5,660 nt of DNA. Origin: Chloroflexota bacterium. Lineage in GTDB: Bacteria > Chloroflexota > Limnocylindria > QHBO01. The notes under the pieces were generated by a model. The model saw nothing but the letters and a program-made list of their open reading frames with translations, was not told the origin of the DNA and ran no database searches. Position 1 is the first letter of the stretch. The number at the start of each line of letters is the position of its first letter. Where the stretch lies: assembly GCA_023250255.1 (NCBI GenBank), contig JAHFBB010000075.1, forward strand, positions 1 through 5,660, read 5' to 3'. Positions 5,147-5,660 of the stretch are shown piece by piece. A program made the position numbers and the translations under genes.

Positions 5147-5660
5147 CTAAGGCGCCTTCGCCAGACCGATCTTGCCCTTCGCCCGACTGAATCGCGCCCG
5201 GTAGACCGGGTTCGACACTCGGGCATTGACCGTGGCCGCGTCGAGCGGCTTGCTGCTGCGCGGAGCGGAGTAGATGCCCCGTTCGGCGACCGCGGTCGCC
5301 AGTTCGGCCGCCGTCTGCGGGCCGCGCTCGGTGATGACCGCAATCAGCTCTTCGTGCAGTGGCACGGACGAACGCTTGGTCGCGGCTTTTCGGGAAGCAG
5401 TCTTCCTGGTCGCGGCCTTGGCGCCCGTCGACTTCGCGGTTATGGCGACCGCCTTTGGCGGGCGTCCACGCTTGCGCGCCGGGGCCGCGGCTGGCGTTTC
5501 GGCTGCGGTCTCGACCGCGGCGGTTTCGGCTCGTGCCTTTGGCGGGCGTCCACGCTTGCGCGCCGGAGCCATGGCCTCAGCCGCGATCTCAACGGCAACC
5601 GCGGTGAGCGCTGTCTCGGCCATGACCTCGGCAGTCAGGGCGGTGCCGGTGAGGGCGTCC
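5147..5660 (-). CDS. Ala/Lys-rich DNA-binding protein with two AT-hooks and a possible winged-helix C-terminus (5' end open)
   Basis: The stop is at 5147 and the frame stays open to the right edge. An in-frame ATG lies at 5623 (158 residues from there), but it has no properly spaced ribosome-binding site: GAGGT is only 1 nt away. The codons beyond it (DALTGTALTAEV) have the same Ala/Thr/Glu style, so the true start is probably outside. From the 5623 ATG, the order is an acidic Ala-rich stretch, AT-hook 1 RKRGRPPKA (~22-30), a spacer, AT-hook 2 with the same sequence (~50-58), a Lys/Ala/Thr basic stretch resembling histone H1 tails (~60-84), then a folded domain (~87-155) containing LHEELIAVITERG, AELATAVAERGIYS, AATVNARVSNPVY and KGKIGL. 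That domain resembles HARE-HTH-type winged helices, by my inference from pattern only. The likely role is nucleoid-associated or regulatory DNA binding. It converges on the dodecin gene with an 11-bp gap. Confidence 0.8.
   Translation of the reverse strand, partial: DALTGTALTAEVMAETALTAVAVEIAAEAMAPARKRGRPPKARAETAAVETAAETPAAAPARKRGRPPKAVAITAKSTGAKAATRKTASRKAATKRSSVPLHEELIAVITERGPQTAAELATAVAERGIYSAPRSSKPLDAATVNARVSNPVYRARFSRAKGKIGLAKAP
5451..5570 (-). repeat. Duplicated AT-hook cassette, two 36-bp copies 84 bp apart
   Basis: Bases 5451-5486 and 5535-5570 are identical over the first 32 nt and differ at one position of 36 (G at 5483, A at 5567). Each encodes APARKRGRPPKA on the - strand. The 84-bp offset keeps the frame (28 codons). 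Identity at synonymous positions suggests recent duplication or gene conversion rather than only protein-level constraint. Confidence 0.92.

Noticed and set aside
5149..5158. AAGGCGCCTT palindrome at the dodecin/AT-hook gene junction, considered as a bidirectional terminator
   Set aside because: It has no loop and no T-tract on either strand.

Overview
This is a GC-rich bacterial window of six densely packed protein genes, with no rRNA, tRNA, mobile element or CRISPR array that I can see. The gene set fits a Chloroflexota-like or actinobacterial-like genome: a split cobalamin-dependent acyl-CoA mutase large chain, a DUF2339 membrane protein, an Ala/Lys-rich protein with AT-hooks, and high GC. 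The phylum is an inference from style and protein resemblance, not something the sequence proves.

Layout: (1) the 3' part of a DUF2339 multi-spanning membrane protein, + strand, cut by the left edge and ending at 1424. (2) Convergent to it, a complete acyl-CoA mutase large subunit on the - strand (1421-3076, GTG start). It has the Phe/Gln active-site pair of isobutyryl-CoA mutase rather than the Tyr/Arg pair of methylmalonyl-CoA mutase, and no B12-binding domain. The two genes share the palindrome CTAG as their stop codons. (3) A 96-bp gap with a 13-bp hairpin, probably a terminator for the next - strand gene. (4) A small four-helix membrane protein (3173-3772, -) with an Ala/Pro-rich linker and a His/Asp tail built from a tandem 15-bp repeat. 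(5) A 181-bp divergent intergenic region with two inverted repeats. (6) A + strand pair: a phosphotriesterase-family metallohydrolase (3954-4904) and, 27 bp later, a dodecin (4932-5135). (7) After 11 bp, a convergent Ala/Lys-rich protein with two AT-hook motifs and a possible winged-helix C-terminus, whose frame is open to the right edge.

The only pair likely to share a transcript is phosphotriesterase plus dodecin. The mutase needs a B12-binding small subunit, and probably a G-protein chaperone, encoded elsewhere. All six genes end in TAG, which is unusual for high-GC DNA.

I find no convincing new multi-gene system. The points most worth checking are the mutase's substrate class, the repeat-built His tail, the dodecin lacking the flavin-stacking Trp, the duplicated AT-hook cassette, and the uniform TAG usage.
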